A DNA stretch of 17,980 nt from an uncultured Desulfobacterales bacterium (GCA_945787595.1 CALZJV010000044.1:1-17980); one strand, 5' to 3'; shown: positions 1 through 8,950, counted from the first letter of the stretch. Numbers and translations: made by a program. Notes: generated from the letters alone by a model not told the origin.

Positions 1-122
1 TTGCCCAAGGTCAAGGAAATCAAGCGTTTGTGCGGAGACGTAGCTGGCTACGTCGCACAAACAAACGCGCCGATTGACGCCGAGATTGGGCAAAAAGACT
101 ATTTATGGATGGAAACTAATTA
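1..122 (-). repeat. Partial copy of MITE-like hairpin element (copy 1)
   Basis: Read on the minus strand from 122 down to 1, this segment is almost identical to the first 120 or so bases of the element at 11811-12007, with only about six substitutions and no gaps. It begins TTAGTTTCCATCCATAAAT directly after the hup stop codon. It contains a strong hairpin: GACGTAGC (37-44) pairs with GCTACGTC (47-54), extended by TTGTGC (28-33) with GCACAA (55-60). The other end lies outside the window. The reading frame through the copy is open, but most of the differences between copies change amino acids, so it does not look protein-coding. Confidence 0.85.
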
Positions 123-392
123 GACGGCGTCTTTAAGCTTTTTACCGGGGCTGAATTTTACAACGTTGCTGGCTTTGATTTTAATGGGATCGCCGGTTTG
201 CGGATTACGGCCTTTGCGCGCCTTGCGACGTACTTTTGAGAAGGTGCCAAAACCAACCAGGGTGACCTTGCCCTCCTTTTTTTTAAGCGCCTTGGTTACG
301 CCGTCCATAAAGGAGTTTAACGCGGCCGCCGCCGCTACCTTTGAAATCTTGGCATCATTTGCCGCCGTTTCTACCAGTTCTGCTTTTGTCAT
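120..392 (-). CDS. hup: HU family DNA-binding protein
   Basis: A 90-residue histone-like protein, the normal length for HU. It would bind and bend DNA as a dimer in the nucleoid. The N-terminal half (residues 1-45) is the helical dimerisation part. VGFGTF (46-51) leads into the beta arm, and the arm tip carries the diagnostic GRNPQTG (61-67), whose proline intercalates into the minor groove. The C-terminus is lysine-rich. The start is supported by AGGAGG six bases before the ATG. It lies downstream of smc and ftsY on the same strand, with a 199-bp gap that holds a likely promoter of its own. A repeat element begins immediately after the stop codon. IHF is less likely because the sequence has the plain HU length and arm. 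Confidence 0.96.
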   Translation of the reverse strand: MTKAELVETAANDAKISKVAAAAALNSFMDGVTKALKKKEGKVTLVGFGTFSKVRRKARKGRNPQTGDPIKIKASNVVKFSPGKKLKDAV

Positions 393-459
393 AGCGCTCC
401 TCCTGTCGTCTTGATGGTTTGCTTTTGCTGGACCAGGCCCGATTGCCTATTTTCCTGAG

Positions 460-488
460 TCCATATAAGAAGCGAATTTTCATGTCAA
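460..488 (-). promoter_or_regulatory. Candidate sigma-70 promoter of hup
   Basis: On the minus strand TTGACA (488-483) matches the -35 consensus exactly. It is followed after 17 bases by TATGGA (465-460), a fair -10 box. The start point would lie near 453, giving a leader of about 60 bases before hup. The surrounding DNA is AT-rich. The -10 is imperfect, so this is a candidate only. Confidence 0.45.
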
Positions 489-543
489 TATAAATCAGGT
501 TTTTCAACAGATTTTTAAGATATTTTTCGTCGAGCCTCAGAAT

Positions 544-573
544 CCAGGCATTTGAAGGTGCACCTTTACCTGG
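544..573 (-). other. Stem-loop downstream of ftsY
   Basis: CCAGG (544-548) and CCTGG (569-573) enclose the perfect 12-base palindrome AAGGTGCACCTT (555-566). It lies 18 bases after the ftsY stop. No T-run follows on the minus strand, so it is not a standard intrinsic terminator; it may be an mRNA 3'-end stabiliser or a weak attenuator before hup. Confidence 0.35.
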
Positions 574-591
574 AACTTTTATTCATCATAG

Positions 592-1719
592 TTAGAATAG
601 CGCGTCGATGAATTGCTCAGCATCAAACGGTCTGAGATCCTCTACCTTCTCACCGATTCCAATATACTGCAGCGGAATATTCAGTGAGCTGCAAATGGCG
701 ATGACAATGCCACCCTTGGCGGTGCCGTCAAGTTTGGTCAGGGCCAGTCCGGTAACGGCCAAGGCTTGATTGAAGAGTCGCGCCTGTGACAGGGCGTTTT
801 GGCCGGTGGTGGCATCTAAAACCAGCAGAATCTCATGGGGTGCTCCCGGAATTTGTTTGGCTACGGTGCGTTTGATCTTTTTGAGTTCTTCCATCAAATT
901 GACTTTGGTGTGAAGCCTGCCGGCCGTATCGATCAGGACGATATCGCATCCCCTGGCCTTGGCGGCTGCAATCGCATCGAAGGCCACGGCTGCCGGATCC
1001 GTATTTTCCTTATGTTTGACAAATTCCGCGCCGGCTTTTTGGGCCCATATCATGAGTTGTTCAACTGCTGCGGCCCGAAACGTATCGGCGGCGGCGATCA
1101 GAACTTTTTTTCCAGAAGCATTTAATGATGCTGCAATTTTACCAATCGTGGTTGTTTTTCCGACACCATTAACGCCCACTACCAGGATGACATGCGGGAT
1201 ACCTTTCTTTGTCTCCTGCACAGGGGACGGAGTGTCGAGTATTGATAAAATTTCCTCTTTGAGTAACTGTTTTACTTCAGCGGCATCTGCAAATTTTGCG
1301 TTTGTAATTCGCTGCATGAGCGCCATGGTGGTTTGAACTCCGATATCCGATGTAATCAGAAGTTCTTCGAGCTCTTCTAACGTATCTTCATCGATTTTCT
1401 CTTTACCGGCAAGGACTTTTTCAAAACCATCCGACAAATTTCGGCGGGTCTTGGACAGACGGTTTTTCAAACGCCTAAAGTACCCAATGTTTTCCGAGGG
1501 GATGGTTGGGTCGTCTACAGGCTCATCGAAGAAATCAGCCTCGGACGTCAGCTCGGTTCCCACTATTTGTTCTTGCGGTACCGTTACCTTTTCGGGCGCC
1601 ATTTCCAGCGCTTCAGATTCAATTGCCGGCGCTTCATCTTCCTGTACCTCCACAACCTGGTCTTCCCCAGATTCATGATCGCGCTTGTTTTTGTTTTTTT
1701 TGAACCAGCTAAATGGCAT
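592..1719 (-). CDS. ftsY: Signal recognition particle receptor FtsY
   Basis: A 375-residue SRP-receptor GTPase that docks ribosome-SRP complexes to the inner membrane for co-translational insertion. Residues 1-75 form an acidic A region after a basic start, residues 80-160 the helical N domain, and the rest the G domain. Visible GTPase motifs are the P-loop GVNGVGKTT (182-190), DTFRAAA (212-218), DTAGR (264-268) and TKLD (328-331). The C-terminus [15 protein letters not shown] is typical of FtsY, and there is no methionine-rich M domain, which excludes Ffh. The start lies 21 bases after the smc stop and has only a weak AAAGG about 12 bases upstream, suggesting translation coupled to smc. Confidence 0.97.
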   Translation of the reverse strand: MPFSWFKKNKNKRDHESGEDQVVEVQEDEAPAIESEALEMAPEKVTVPQEQIVGTELTSEADFFDEPVDDPTIPSENIGYFRRLKNRLSKTRRNLSDGFEKVLAGKEKIDEDTLEELEELLITSDIGVQTTMALMQRITNAKFADAAEVKQLLKEEILSILDTPSPVQETKKGIPHVILVVGVNGVGKTTTIGKIAASLNASGKKVLIAAADTFRAAAVEQLMIWAQKAGAEFVKHKENTDPAAVAFDAIAAAKARGCDIVLIDTAGRLHTKVNLMEELKKIKRTVAKQIPGAPHEILLVLDATTGQNALSQARLFNQALAVTGLALTKLDGTAKGGIVIAICSSLNIPLQYIGIGEKVEDLRPFDAEQFIDALF

Positions 1720-1740
1720 GGTGGAGGTTGCCTTTGAAAA

Positions 1741-4700
1741 TCAATTCGATTGCGGCCTTTGGAAGTTTACGGAAACAACTTTGGAAATACCCTTCTGTTC
1801 CATGGTGATGCCGAACAGCATGTCGGCAAACTCCATTGTCCGCTTGTTATGGGTGATCATGATAATCTGGGAATTTTCGCCGATGATCTGCAGCAGATCG
1901 TTAAAGCGGAAAGTATTGGATTCATCCAGTGGTGCGTCGATTTCATCCAGCAGGCAAAACGAGGCCGGTTTAATCAGGAAAATGGAAAAAATGAAGGCAA
2001 TTGCCGACAGTGCCTTTTCACCGCCGGAAAGCAGGCTCAACCGTGTCAGTTTCTTCCCCGGAGGGTGAATCATAAACTCAACACCGGATTCAAGGGGTTT
2101 GTTCGGCTCTATCAAGACAAGCCTAGCGTCACCGCCTTCAAAGAGACGGGGAAATACCTCATTTAACTTTTGATTAATTTGGTCGAAGGTCTCTAAGAAG
2201 CGCTGCTGAGTGATCTTGTTGATTTTTCTGATCACTTTGTGCAGATCTTCGATGGCCTTGAGAAGATCATCACGCTGGGTCTCCAGGAAATTAAAACGAT
2301 CCTTCAATTGCTCATATTCTTTGATGGCGCCCAGGTTGACATCGACGATTTTTGAGATCTTTTCTTTGCTGCGCGACAAGTCGGCCTCCATCTCTTCGGT
2401 GGTCATATCGGCCGTGATTTTATGCGCTGATTCATTTTCAAGTAATTCTGATTTGAGCGCTGCAAAGGAGCTCTGATACCGTTCCTCCAGACGATTGGCG
2501 ATGTTGTCACGCTTGAGCTGAAACTGGGATTGTTCGAGCTCCAGCATACGAAATTTTTCCAGGGTTTTTTCCCGTTTGCTTTTTATGTCCGATACCTTGC
2601 TGTCGCTGTCTTTAAGCCTGTCGTCAATGTTCTGGTAAACCTCTTGGTTGCGTCCGATGGCTTCTTCGAGACGACCTATGATTTTGTACATTTGTGAAAG
2701 CTGCTCTTCGTTATCGGCGACGATGGTTCTGGATACCTCTTCTTTATTTTTTTTCAGGCTAATTTCGCGGGAAAGTTGTTCAAGTCTGATCAGTCCGTCC
2801 TCATGGAATTCCTTCAGTCGCTTTAAACTGCTGTTGCTGTTTTCCAAGCGGGCATCTAAGGCAGTCAGTTTCATTTTGAGCTCAACCACCGTTTGATTAA
2901 ACGCCTCCATCCTGGCCGAGACAGAACTGATTTTTTGCGACAATTGCGCCACCTCGTCCTGGGCGGATTTTATTTCATCGGCGACCCCGGCCAGGGCGGT
3001 ATTATATTTGGTCATCTCATCGTCAATATCGCTGGCTTCTCCCAGCAGCTGTTCCTGTTCCAGCTGGACGATTTCCAGATGGCGATTCGCATTCTTGAGG
3101 TCTTCAGCGGCCCGGTACAGTTCCTTTTCCGCTTCGATTTCATCCTCGACGGTCCGGTTTTTCTGTTCGATCTGTTTTTGCATGGTACTTTCCAGGTTGC
3201 AAACCACAGATTCCAGATCATTCTGATCGCATCGTTCTTTTTCTATTTTTTGGGCCAGTACCGCGTCCTGGCGTTTGAGCTCTTTTAACTCATGTTTTTT
3301 GGCGAGAATTCCGCTTAATTTATCCTTACTGCCGCCGATGAGGATGCCTTGGTGGGATACAACTTCTCCGTTCCTTGTCACTATTCTCTGCAAGGTGCCG
3401 TTCGTATTAAAAAGTTTTAGCGCCTCTTCAATGGTGTCAATTAAAATGACATCTCCCAGGAGTACCTGGGCTATATTTTCATAGCCCGGTTTCACTCTGA
3501 TGTGATTCAATAACAGCCTGGAGGGGTCCGGTGCCTGGTTTTCATTTCCTCGGATCGGTTTGGCCGATGAAACCGGGATAAAACCGCTGCGTCCTGCATT
3601 TTGGGTTTGCAGGTAATCAATGGCTTGCAGGCCTGTTTCCTGGTCTTTTACGACGATATATTGCAGAGATTCTCCAAGCACAGCTTCGATCGCCGTTTCA
3701 TAGACCGGATCCGCATCTATAATGTCTGCCGTCAGTTTCAATACATTGGTTGTCAGCTCCCGGCTGATACCTGTTGCCTCCGGGTTTCGTTCGTCTGCAT
3801 TGGAATTGTGGGCCCTCATGATCGCCTTGACACCATCGCGGTACCACTCGAAGTTGTCTTCCATTTTTTTCAAGGCGTTGTATTTGGATTTGGTTGTATT
3901 GCGCTCAAGCTCAAGTGTTTGTACCAGTTTAACCTGTTTTCCCAGGGCGGCGGCATTTTCATCCAGATGGTTGCGGGTCTCCGCGATCTGGCTATTCAGT
4001 GCTTCGATCTCCTGCTGCATGATGTTTAGCCGGCTGCTGGCCTGGGATTCTTTTAATTGTGCCGTTTTAATCTGTTTTTGAGCCAGAGCCTCTTCTTCAT
4101 CCGTTCGTTTGAGACGTCTTTGCAGGCTTTCCTTATTATTGGCCGCGTTCTGATATATATTTTTATACTGGGCCTCCCGGGTCATCAAATTCATCAGGTG
4201 AGCTTTACCGGTTTCAAGGTCCCGGTTGAGTTTTGACAATTCATCTCTGGTCTGCTGGCTGCTCTGCCGATCCTGATTGAGACGTTCCCTTTCACTTGCC
4301 ATCTCTGCCCTGAGATTGACATTTTCCTGTTGAACCTGGGCAATTTCAGAAATCAGATCATCGTTTTTATGAGCCAGGTCCTTTCGGGCAACCTCAAATT
4401 CGGTTGTTTCCTGAGAAAGTCGCTTGATTTCATTGCGCAGGTGTGCCAGATCATTTTCCGTGCGATCAATCTTACGCTGGGTCTCATATTTATCGGAATT
4501 TTGCTCGGCAATTTCCTGGTTTTTCTCCCAGCGCTTGAGTTTTATATCCTCAATGGCGGCATCCAATTTTTGTAGTTCAGATGAGTGCCCGATGTCCGCA
4601 TCTTTTAGCTCTTTTAACAGCGAATCGGCCTCTTCAATCTGGCGGGTAAAATCATCAAAATAATGAATTCCCAGCCGGACATCCAATATTTTAATGCGAC

Positions 4701-5367
4701 TTTGATAGTTGTTGTACAGTTCCGCCTTTCTCGCCTGGCGTTTCAGGCTGGCCATTTGTCGCTTAATTTCTGACAGAATATCGTTTACTCTTAAAAGATT
4801 CCGATGGGTTATGTCTACCTTGCGAAGCGCCTCCACCTTGCGGTTTTTATAGCGGGTGGTTCCGGCGGCCTCTTCGATAAAATAACGGCGCTCTGCAGGA
4901 TCAGCGTCGGTGATCGCTCCGATATTACCCTGCTGGATGACGGCATAGGATCTGGATCCCAATCCACTGCCTAAAAAAACGTTGTGAATGTCTTTTAATC
5001 GGCAGGGTTGGCGGTTCAAAAAAAAGGCGCTTTCTCCGGATCGATACAGGCGGCGGGTCAGATTGATTTCTGTAAAATCCTTCAGCTCCTCGGGGGCGCT
5101 TCCATTGTCATTGGCAAGGGTTAACGAAACTTCAGCCATGTTTAGGGCCGCCCTGCCGTTTGTGCCTGAAAAAATGATATCTTCTTTTGATTTGCCCCGC
5201 AGCTGCTTCAGGCTCTGTTCCCCCATTACCCATCGAATGGCATCGACCACATTGCTTTTGCCGCATCCATTCGGTCCCACCACCGCCGAGATGCCCGGGG
5301 GAAATTGTATGGTTGCTTTTTCGAAAAATGATTTAAAACCGGTTATTTCCAGTTTTTTTAGTTTCAT
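1741..5367 (-). CDS. smc: Chromosome segregation ATPase SMC
   Basis: A 1208-residue condensin-type SMC, close to the usual length of about 1,190. It would form a dimer that with ScpA/ScpB loads on DNA and helps compact and separate chromosomes. The N-terminal head has Walker A GPNGCGKS (31-38). Two long coiled-coil arms rich in E, K, Q and L flank a globular hinge around residues 520-670. The C-terminal head has the ABC signature LSGGEKAL starting at 1113 and Walker B LLDEIDAPLDESN shortly after. The early FGSG-type region is present as VFLGSGLGSRSYAVIQQG. AAGGAG lies 11 bases before the ATG. It is the first gene of an smc-ftsY pair; no scpA/scpB are in the window. Confidence 0.97.
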   Translation of the reverse strand: MKLKKLEITGFKSFFEKATIQFPPGISAVVGPNGCGKSNVVDAIRWVMGEQSLKQLRGKSKEDIIFSGTNGRAALNMAEVSLTLANDNGSAPEELKDFTEINLTRRLYRSGESAFFLNRQPCRLKDIHNVFLGSGLGSRSYAVIQQGNIGAITDADPAERRYFIEEAAGTTRYKNRKVEALRKVDITHRNLLRVNDILSEIKRQMASLKRQARKAELYNNYQSRIKILDVRLGIHYFDDFTRQIEEADSLLKELKDADIGHSSELQKLDAAIEDIKLKRWEKNQEIAEQNSDKYETQRKIDRTENDLAHLRNEIKRLSQETTEFEVARKDLAHKNDDLISEIAQVQQENVNLRAEMASERERLNQDRQSSQQTRDELSKLNRDLETGKAHLMNLMTREAQYKNIYQNAANNKESLQRRLKRTDEEEALAQKQIKTAQLKESQASSRLNIMQQEIEALNSQIAETRNHLDENAAALGKQVKLVQTLELERNTTKSKYNALKKMEDNFEWYRDGVKAIMRAHNSNADERNPEATGISRELTTNVLKLTADIIDADPVYETAIEAVLGESLQYIVVKDQETGLQAIDYLQTQNAGRSGFIPVSSAKPIRGNENQAPDPSRLLLNHIRVKPGYENIAQVLLGDVILIDTIEEALKLFNTNGTLQRIVTRNGEVVSHQGILIGGSKDKLSGILAKKHELKELKRQDAVLAQKIEKERCDQNDLESVVCNLESTMQKQIEQKNRTVEDEIEAEKELYRAAEDLKNANRHLEIVQLEQEQLLGEASDIDDEMTKYNTALAGVADEIKSAQDEVAQLSQKISSVSARMEAFNQTVVELKMKLTALDARLENSNSSLKRLKEFHEDGLIRLEQLSREISLKKNKEEVSRTIVADNEEQLSQMYKIIGRLEEAIGRNQEVYQNIDDRLKDSDSKVSDIKSKREKTLEKFRMLELEQSQFQLKRDNIANRLEERYQSSFAALKSELLENESAHKITADMTTEEMEADLSRSKEKISKIVDVNLGAIKEYEQLKDRFNFLETQRDDLLKAIEDLHKVIRKINKITQQRFLETFDQINQKLNEVFPRLFEGGDARLVLIEPNKPLESGVEFMIHPPGKKLTRLSLLSGGEKALSAIAFIFSIFLIKPASFCLLDEIDAPLDESNTFRFNDLLQIIGENSQIIMITHNKRTMEFADMLFGITMEQKGISKVVSVNFQRPQSN

Positions 5368-5390
5368 CTAATAAAACACTCCTTGAAGAT

Positions 5391-5425
5391 GTTCACAGGT
5401 TCAACGTCCACAGTTCAGGGTTACC
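5391..5425. repeat. Degenerate 7-nt tandem repeat (GGTTCAN family)
   Basis: The plus strand can be cut into heptads GTTCACA, GGTTCAA, CGTCCAC, AGTTCAG and GGTTACC. The same period and consensus occur at 9101-9135 and 17623-17692, so this is a degenerate member of an interspersed family. Confidence 0.5.
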
Positions 5426-5807
5426 TTTTTTGCGTTGATCTTTCTCGTCGGTTATCAACTTATTCTCATGTGTTTTCCCTCCCGCCGTGACGTTGCACAT
5501 GCGCGGCAGGTCACAGAACTCAAGAATCAACGAATCAAAGTTGACGTGAACCCTGATATCACTGAGAAGCGGATGATTGCCGATCGGAGTTGGTATTTGT
5601 GTCGTCTCCCACAAACATTCGGACATGATGTGCCTGACGAATAAGAATCGTCTGGGTGCAGATATTAATTGGAAATCATAGCAGGAAGCAGTTTTCTTGT
5701 AAAGGGGAAAACACAATAAGCGGTATATTTTTTAAGATCCTGATACAAGATATGGGGTGCCGGCACAGAGCATAGAGCACTGCTTGGAGTCATAACTTAT
5801 AGTAGAG

Positions 5808-5945
5808 AATGCCTAAAGTGATCTAAAATGCCTGAAATGACTAAAATTAAGGAAACGCTACGCTCTATCTGTTTTTATAAAATTGATAGAATACCATAAT
5901 TTTAGCTCATTTTAGTTCATTTTAAATTTTAGCTCATTCCCTCAA
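5808..5945. repeat. AT-rich inverted element built of ~10-nt AATGANCTAA units
   Basis: The left arm (5808-5849) reads as successive AATGCCTAA, AGTGATCTAA, AATGCCTGA and AATGACTAA units. The right arm (about 5898-5938), read on the minus strand, gives AATGAGCTAA, a short spacer, AATGAACTAA and AATGAGCTAA. The arms are therefore inverted copies. Between them TCTATC (5864-5869) and GATAGA (5885-5890) can close an inner stem, so the whole unit could fold as a long imperfect hairpin. Confidence 0.65.
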
Positions 5946-6013
5946 TTAAAATTACAACCTATTGAATTTCAAATAAAAATTTTTTTTCTGATAATATGAC
6001 AAAGTAGAAATAA

Positions 6014-6745
6014 TCATAAAATTTGACTCAAAAAAAGTTTGGTACGATCATGGGTCGGGTTGGTGAAAAAATGCTCCGGGCTGCCGACTTCCACAATCGC
6101 ACCTTCATCCATAAAAATAATCCGATCGGCTACCTCGCGGGCAAACCCCATTTCATGGGTTACGACTACCATGGTCATGCCTTCTTTCGCCAGGGTTTTC
6201 ATGACATCGAGCACTTCCCCGATCATTTCCGGGTCCAGGGCCGATGTCGGTTCGTCGAACAGCATGACCTTGGGATCCATGGCCAAAGCCCTGGCTATGG
6301 CGACGCGCTGTTGCTGACCACCGGATAAATTGTCGGGGAAGGCACCGGATTTGTCATGAATTCCCACCTTTTTCAAAAGAAAATCGGTTTTTTCATTGGC
6401 ATCTTCCTTTGAGCGTTTACGAACCACCTTCTGTGCCAGCGCAATATTGTTAAAAACCGTTTTATGGGGGAAAAGGTTGAAGGACTGGAACACCATTCCG
6501 ACCTCGGCTCGCAGCTTATTGATGTTCGTTTTGCGGTCAAGCACATCGATGCCGTCGATATAGATGTGTCCCGTATCTGCTTGTTCCAAACGGTTGAGAC
6601 ATCTTAGAAATGTACTTTTGCCGGATCCCGAAGGTCCGCAAACCACCACCACCTCACCGGGCTCTATTTTGGTGGAGACATCAACCAGGGCTTTGACGTC
6701 GTGGGGAATATGAAAAGTTTTATATATGTTTTGTACATCAATCAC
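6014..6745 (-). CDS. Polar amino acid ABC transporter ATP-binding protein (GlnQ/ArtP type)
   Basis: A 243-residue cytoplasmic ATPase, the usual size for the polar amino acid import family. It has Walker A GPSGSGKS (37-44), Q-loop Q87, signature LSGGQ (140-144), Walker B MLFDEP (161-166), the D-loop SALD and switch His197 in VVTHEMG. These are close to GlnQ/ArtP/HisP proteins. The start is GTG, and it overlaps the permease stop as GTGA, a four-base overlap that implies coupled translation; AAGGA lies about ten bases upstream. It powers uptake with the permease at 6742-7752 and the binding protein at 8123-8950. The exact amino acid carried cannot be read from the sequence. Confidence 0.95.
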   Translation of the reverse strand: MIDVQNIYKTFHIPHDVKALVDVSTKIEPGEVVVVCGPSGSGKSTFLRCLNRLEQADTGHIYIDGIDVLDRKTNINKLRAEVGMVFQSFNLFPHKTVFNNIALAQKVVRKRSKEDANEKTDFLLKKVGIHDKSGAFPDNLSGGQQQRVAIARALAMDPKVMLFDEPTSALDPEMIGEVLDVMKTLAKEGMTMVVVTHEMGFAREVADRIIFMDEGAIVEVGSPEHFFTNPTHDRTKLFLSQIL

Positions 6746-7752
6746 GATACTGCCATCCTTCTTTCAAGTTTTTGAACAGCCATGGAAAGTGTGAAGGTTA
6801 ATACCAGATATAGTATCGCTGCCAAAAAATAGATTTCAAAGGGTTGCAGTGAGGAGCTAACAACTTCCCGGGCTGCTTTGGTCAACTCGCGAATAGCAAT
6901 TATTCCCAGCAATGAGGAGTCTTTGATTAGACTGATAAATTGACCTGCCAGCGGCGGTAAAATTCTTCGCAAGGCCTGGGGCAGGATGATATGCCGCATC
7001 GATTGGGCATAGCTCATGCCCAGTGAACGGGCGGCTTCGGTCTGTCCCCGGTGGATGGATTGAATGCCGGCCCTCACAATTTCAGTGACGTAGGCACCCG
7101 CGAAGCAGGCCAGAGATGCCACACCGTACCAGAAGGCCGGAAGCCTTCCCAATCCGCTGGCGGCGAGCAAGTCGTTGATGACCGTCCCTAATACGAAGTA
7201 CCAGATAAGAATTTGAACCATCAAGGGAGATCCCCGTATGATCTCCACATAGACGATAGAGGTCCATTTCAGGGTCGGATTTGATGACATGCGGGCAATC
7301 CCGCCGATAACACCGATAATTATCCCGGCAATCGTCGCAATAATACTGACCTTCAGGGTGATCCAGAGGCCGATGACCAGAAGGCCGGGTTTCCAGTGGG
7401 TGTAACTTACCAGGGTTTCGCCGGCGTAAACATAGTATCCCTTGTCAACCATCTTGCTATCGGCCGGGACTGCATAAGATTCGACGCCTTCGTCCCCTTT
7501 GACCGTGATGACGGCGTCTTTGCCGCTTTTTATAATCGATTCCACATCACCATCGATGTCGGAGATGATTTCAACGGTGTCCTTGTATGCAAAATAAATC
7601 GGAACGCGGTTCCAGCGCCATGTGTATGCGATTTTCTGGGTTGCGTAATAAAACCCACCGGCTACCAGAAGGACAAGAAGCCAGAAGACGCCCACCCAGA
7701 GTTTATAAGAAGCAGGTTTTGCTAATCGACCCTGATCATTTGATTTTTGCAT
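6742..7752 (-). CDS. Polar amino acid ABC transporter permease with N-terminal insertion
   Basis: A 336-residue inner-membrane permease of the His/Glu/Gln/Arg type. The core from about residue 122 has several membrane segments and the conserved EAARSLGMS loop followed by [12 protein letters not shown], which contacts the ATPase. It is longer than the usual 220-250 residues. A first membrane helix (about 18-38) is followed by the [11 protein letters not shown] motif (43-53), which is seen in some family members, and then by a hydrophilic stretch of about 60 residues (57-117) predicted to face the periplasm. That stretch is rich in short beta-forming runs and ends [12 protein letters not shown]. 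The ribosome site before the ATG is weak. The stop overlaps the ATPase start. Confidence 0.93.
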   Translation of the reverse strand: MQKSNDQGRLAKPASYKLWVGVFWLLVLLVAGGFYYATQKIAYTWRWNRVPIYFAYKDTVEIISDIDGDVESIIKSGKDAVITVKGDEGVESYAVPADSKMVDKGYYVYAGETLVSYTHWKPGLLVIGLWITLKVSIIATIAGIIIGVIGGIARMSSNPTLKWTSIVYVEIIRGSPLMVQILIWYFVLGTVINDLLAASGLGRLPAFWYGVASLACFAGAYVTEIVRAGIQSIHRGQTEAARSLGMSYAQSMRHIILPQALRRILPPLAGQFISLIKDSSLLGIIAIRELTKAAREVVSSSLQPFEIYFLAAILYLVLTFTLSMAVQKLERRMAVS

Positions 7753-7787
7753 GGCATTTTTTCAAAGCAATGGGTCCGTTAAACACC

Positions 7788-7966
7788 GAGTGGAATAATG
7801 GAATGGTGGCCTCCGGCTCGTAGAGCCTACGGCTCGGAGAGAACGATGGAATATTGGGTCTGAAAAGCGGATAATTGCCTGATTTTAATTTCTGATCAAA
7901 GTCATCTATATAAAAATAGATCTCATTTCGCCAACCCCAGTATTCCAACATTCCATTATTCCAGTA
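7788..7966. repeat. Inverted repeat element of 8-nt units (TAnTGGAA) within the ABC operon
   Basis: TGGAATAATGGAATGGTGG (7791-7809) recurs inverted at 7945-7963 with one mismatch. Both arms are made of 8-nt units. On the minus strand 7966-7935 reads TACTGGAA, TAATGGAA, TGTTGGAA and TACTGGGG; on the plus strand 7788-7803 reads GAGTGGAA and TAATGGAA. A further pair, CGATGGAA and TATTGGGT, lies at 7844-7859. A single copy of the 28-nt repeat described at 9374-9428 sits inside at 7811-7841. The element fills most of the gap between permease and binding protein. Frames through it encode low-complexity W/N/G/Y peptides and are not genes. Confidence 0.75.
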
Positions 7967-8037
7967 CCCCACAGCATTCGATTATGACAAAGCCTTTTTA
8001 TCTCTGACTTGGCCCAACGGACCAGATTATCGGTGCT

Positions 8038-8084
8038 AAAAAAAGAAGGCCGGCCCGGTCTTTTGTAGACGTGCAAGCCGGCCT
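8038..8084 (-). terminator. Rho-independent terminator after the binding-protein gene
   Basis: On the minus strand a perfect 8-bp stem AGGCCGGC (8084-8077) with GCCGGCCT (8054-8047), with a GTC/GAC extension inside, is followed by TC and seven T residues. It lies about 40 bases past the stop of the binding-protein gene and ahead of the permease. It should end most transcripts there, leaving permease and ATPase to read-through or a separate promoter. Confidence 0.85.
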
Positions 8085-8122
8085 GTTCATTTTGAAAAGC
8101 GGATCTGTTCTAATCTTATGGA

Positions 8123-8950
8123 TTACTCAAGTTCCGCTTTCCATTTTGTACCGGTGATCCATTTTTTGTACATTCGATCATAGAAGCCGTCGCCTCTGGA
8201 CTGTCTTAAGAAATTGTTAAGGTAGTTGAGAAAATCCGGATCACCCTTGTTAATGGCCCAGGCCAGCGGTTCATAGGTGAAAGGTTCGTTCAGGAAAACG
8301 GTCTTGCCTTTGCCCTGGCTGCCATAAAGAAATCCGCAGAAAGGCAGATCATAAACGAGGGCATCCGCTTTACCGTTGATAACTTCCAGGCCTGCTTCGG
8401 CTTCTGATTCAAATCCTTTGTAGGTGGCTTTGGGGATATATTTTTTAATGGCCTGCTCGCCGGTGGTGCCCATCCTGGAAGTGAGGATGTATTTGGGGTT
8501 ATTCAGATCTTTGTAAGATAACACCTTATCTTTCAGCTTGTTGTTTAAAAGAACGGTCTGGCCCACGACGATGTACGGTTCGGCAAAGTTAATTTTGAGG
8601 TTTCTTTCCTGGGTGATGGTCATTCCCCCCATGATAATATCGAATTTACCGGTCACAAGTGCCGGAATGATGCCGTCCCAAGCCGTGTTGACCGGTACGA
8701 ATTTAACGCCCATTGATTTTGCCAGGCGTCTGCCGAAATCCATATCAAACCCGATAAACTCCCCTTTTTTATTGGTCATTTCGAACGGGACATATCCGGA
8801 TTCAAAACCAACGCGAAGTTCTCCCCTTTTCAGAATTTGTTCAATGGTGGATTTTTTTGCCAGGTCGATATCCGCACCAAATGCGGATGTCGCCAAAAGA
8901 AATCCAATTACCGTCAGTGTCATTAATCCTAATACCAATCCTTTTTTCAT
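8123..8950 (-). CDS. Polar amino acid ABC transporter substrate-binding protein (SBP_bac_3)
   Basis: A 275-residue periplasmic binding protein of the family 3 type. Residues 1-25 form a signal peptide (two lysines, a hydrophobic core, and AFG before the likely cut at 25/26). There is no lipobox cysteine, so it should be soluble in the periplasm. Typical features are LRVGFESGYVPFE (45-57), GFDMDFGRRLA (67-77), MTITQERNLKINFAEPYI (110-127) with Arg116 expected to hold the ligand carboxylate, GTTGEQ (161-166) and an aspartate in VYDLPF (Asp201). AAGGAGG six bases before the ATG is a strong ribosome site. It is the promoter-proximal gene of the importer, with a terminator after it, as expected when the binding protein is made in excess. 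The ligand is undetermined. Confidence 0.95.
   Translation of the reverse strand: MKKGLVLGLMTLTVIGFLLATSAFGADIDLAKKSTIEQILKRGELRVGFESGYVPFEMTNKKGEFIGFDMDFGRRLAKSMGVKFVPVNTAWDGIIPALVTGKFDIIMGGMTITQERNLKINFAEPYIVVGQTVLLNNKLKDKVLSYKDLNNPKYILTSRMGTTGEQAIKKYIPKATYKGFESEAEAGLEVINGKADALVYDLPFCGFLYGSQGKGKTVFLNEPFTYEPLAWAINKGDPDFLNYLNNFLRQSRGDGFYDRMYKKWITGTKWKAELE

Larger units (their letters stand above)
5368..6013. other. Intergenic region of about 650 bp, no confident gene
   Basis: Between smc and the ABC ATPase gene, both on the minus strand. It should contain the smc promoter, but no clear -35/-10 pair was seen. An inverted GTTGAT/ATCAAC (434-439 and 454-459 of the 5 kb block, that is 5434-5459) lies in the smc leader. 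A heptamer repeat (5391-5425) and a long AT-rich inverted element (5808-5945) are listed separately. Open frames here start with TTG, lack a ribosome site and run through the repeat, so none is called. Confidence 0.6.

Noticed and set aside
5393..5716. Open frame of about 107 codons on the minus strand upstream of smc
   Set aside because: TTG start, no ribosome site, and its end runs through the heptad repeat; composition is not protein-like.
7736..7972. Open frame of 78 codons on the minus strand between binding protein and permease
   Set aside because: Encodes the translated 8-nt repeat (W/N/G/Y-rich) and overlaps the permease start; the usual product of a repeat read as a gene.
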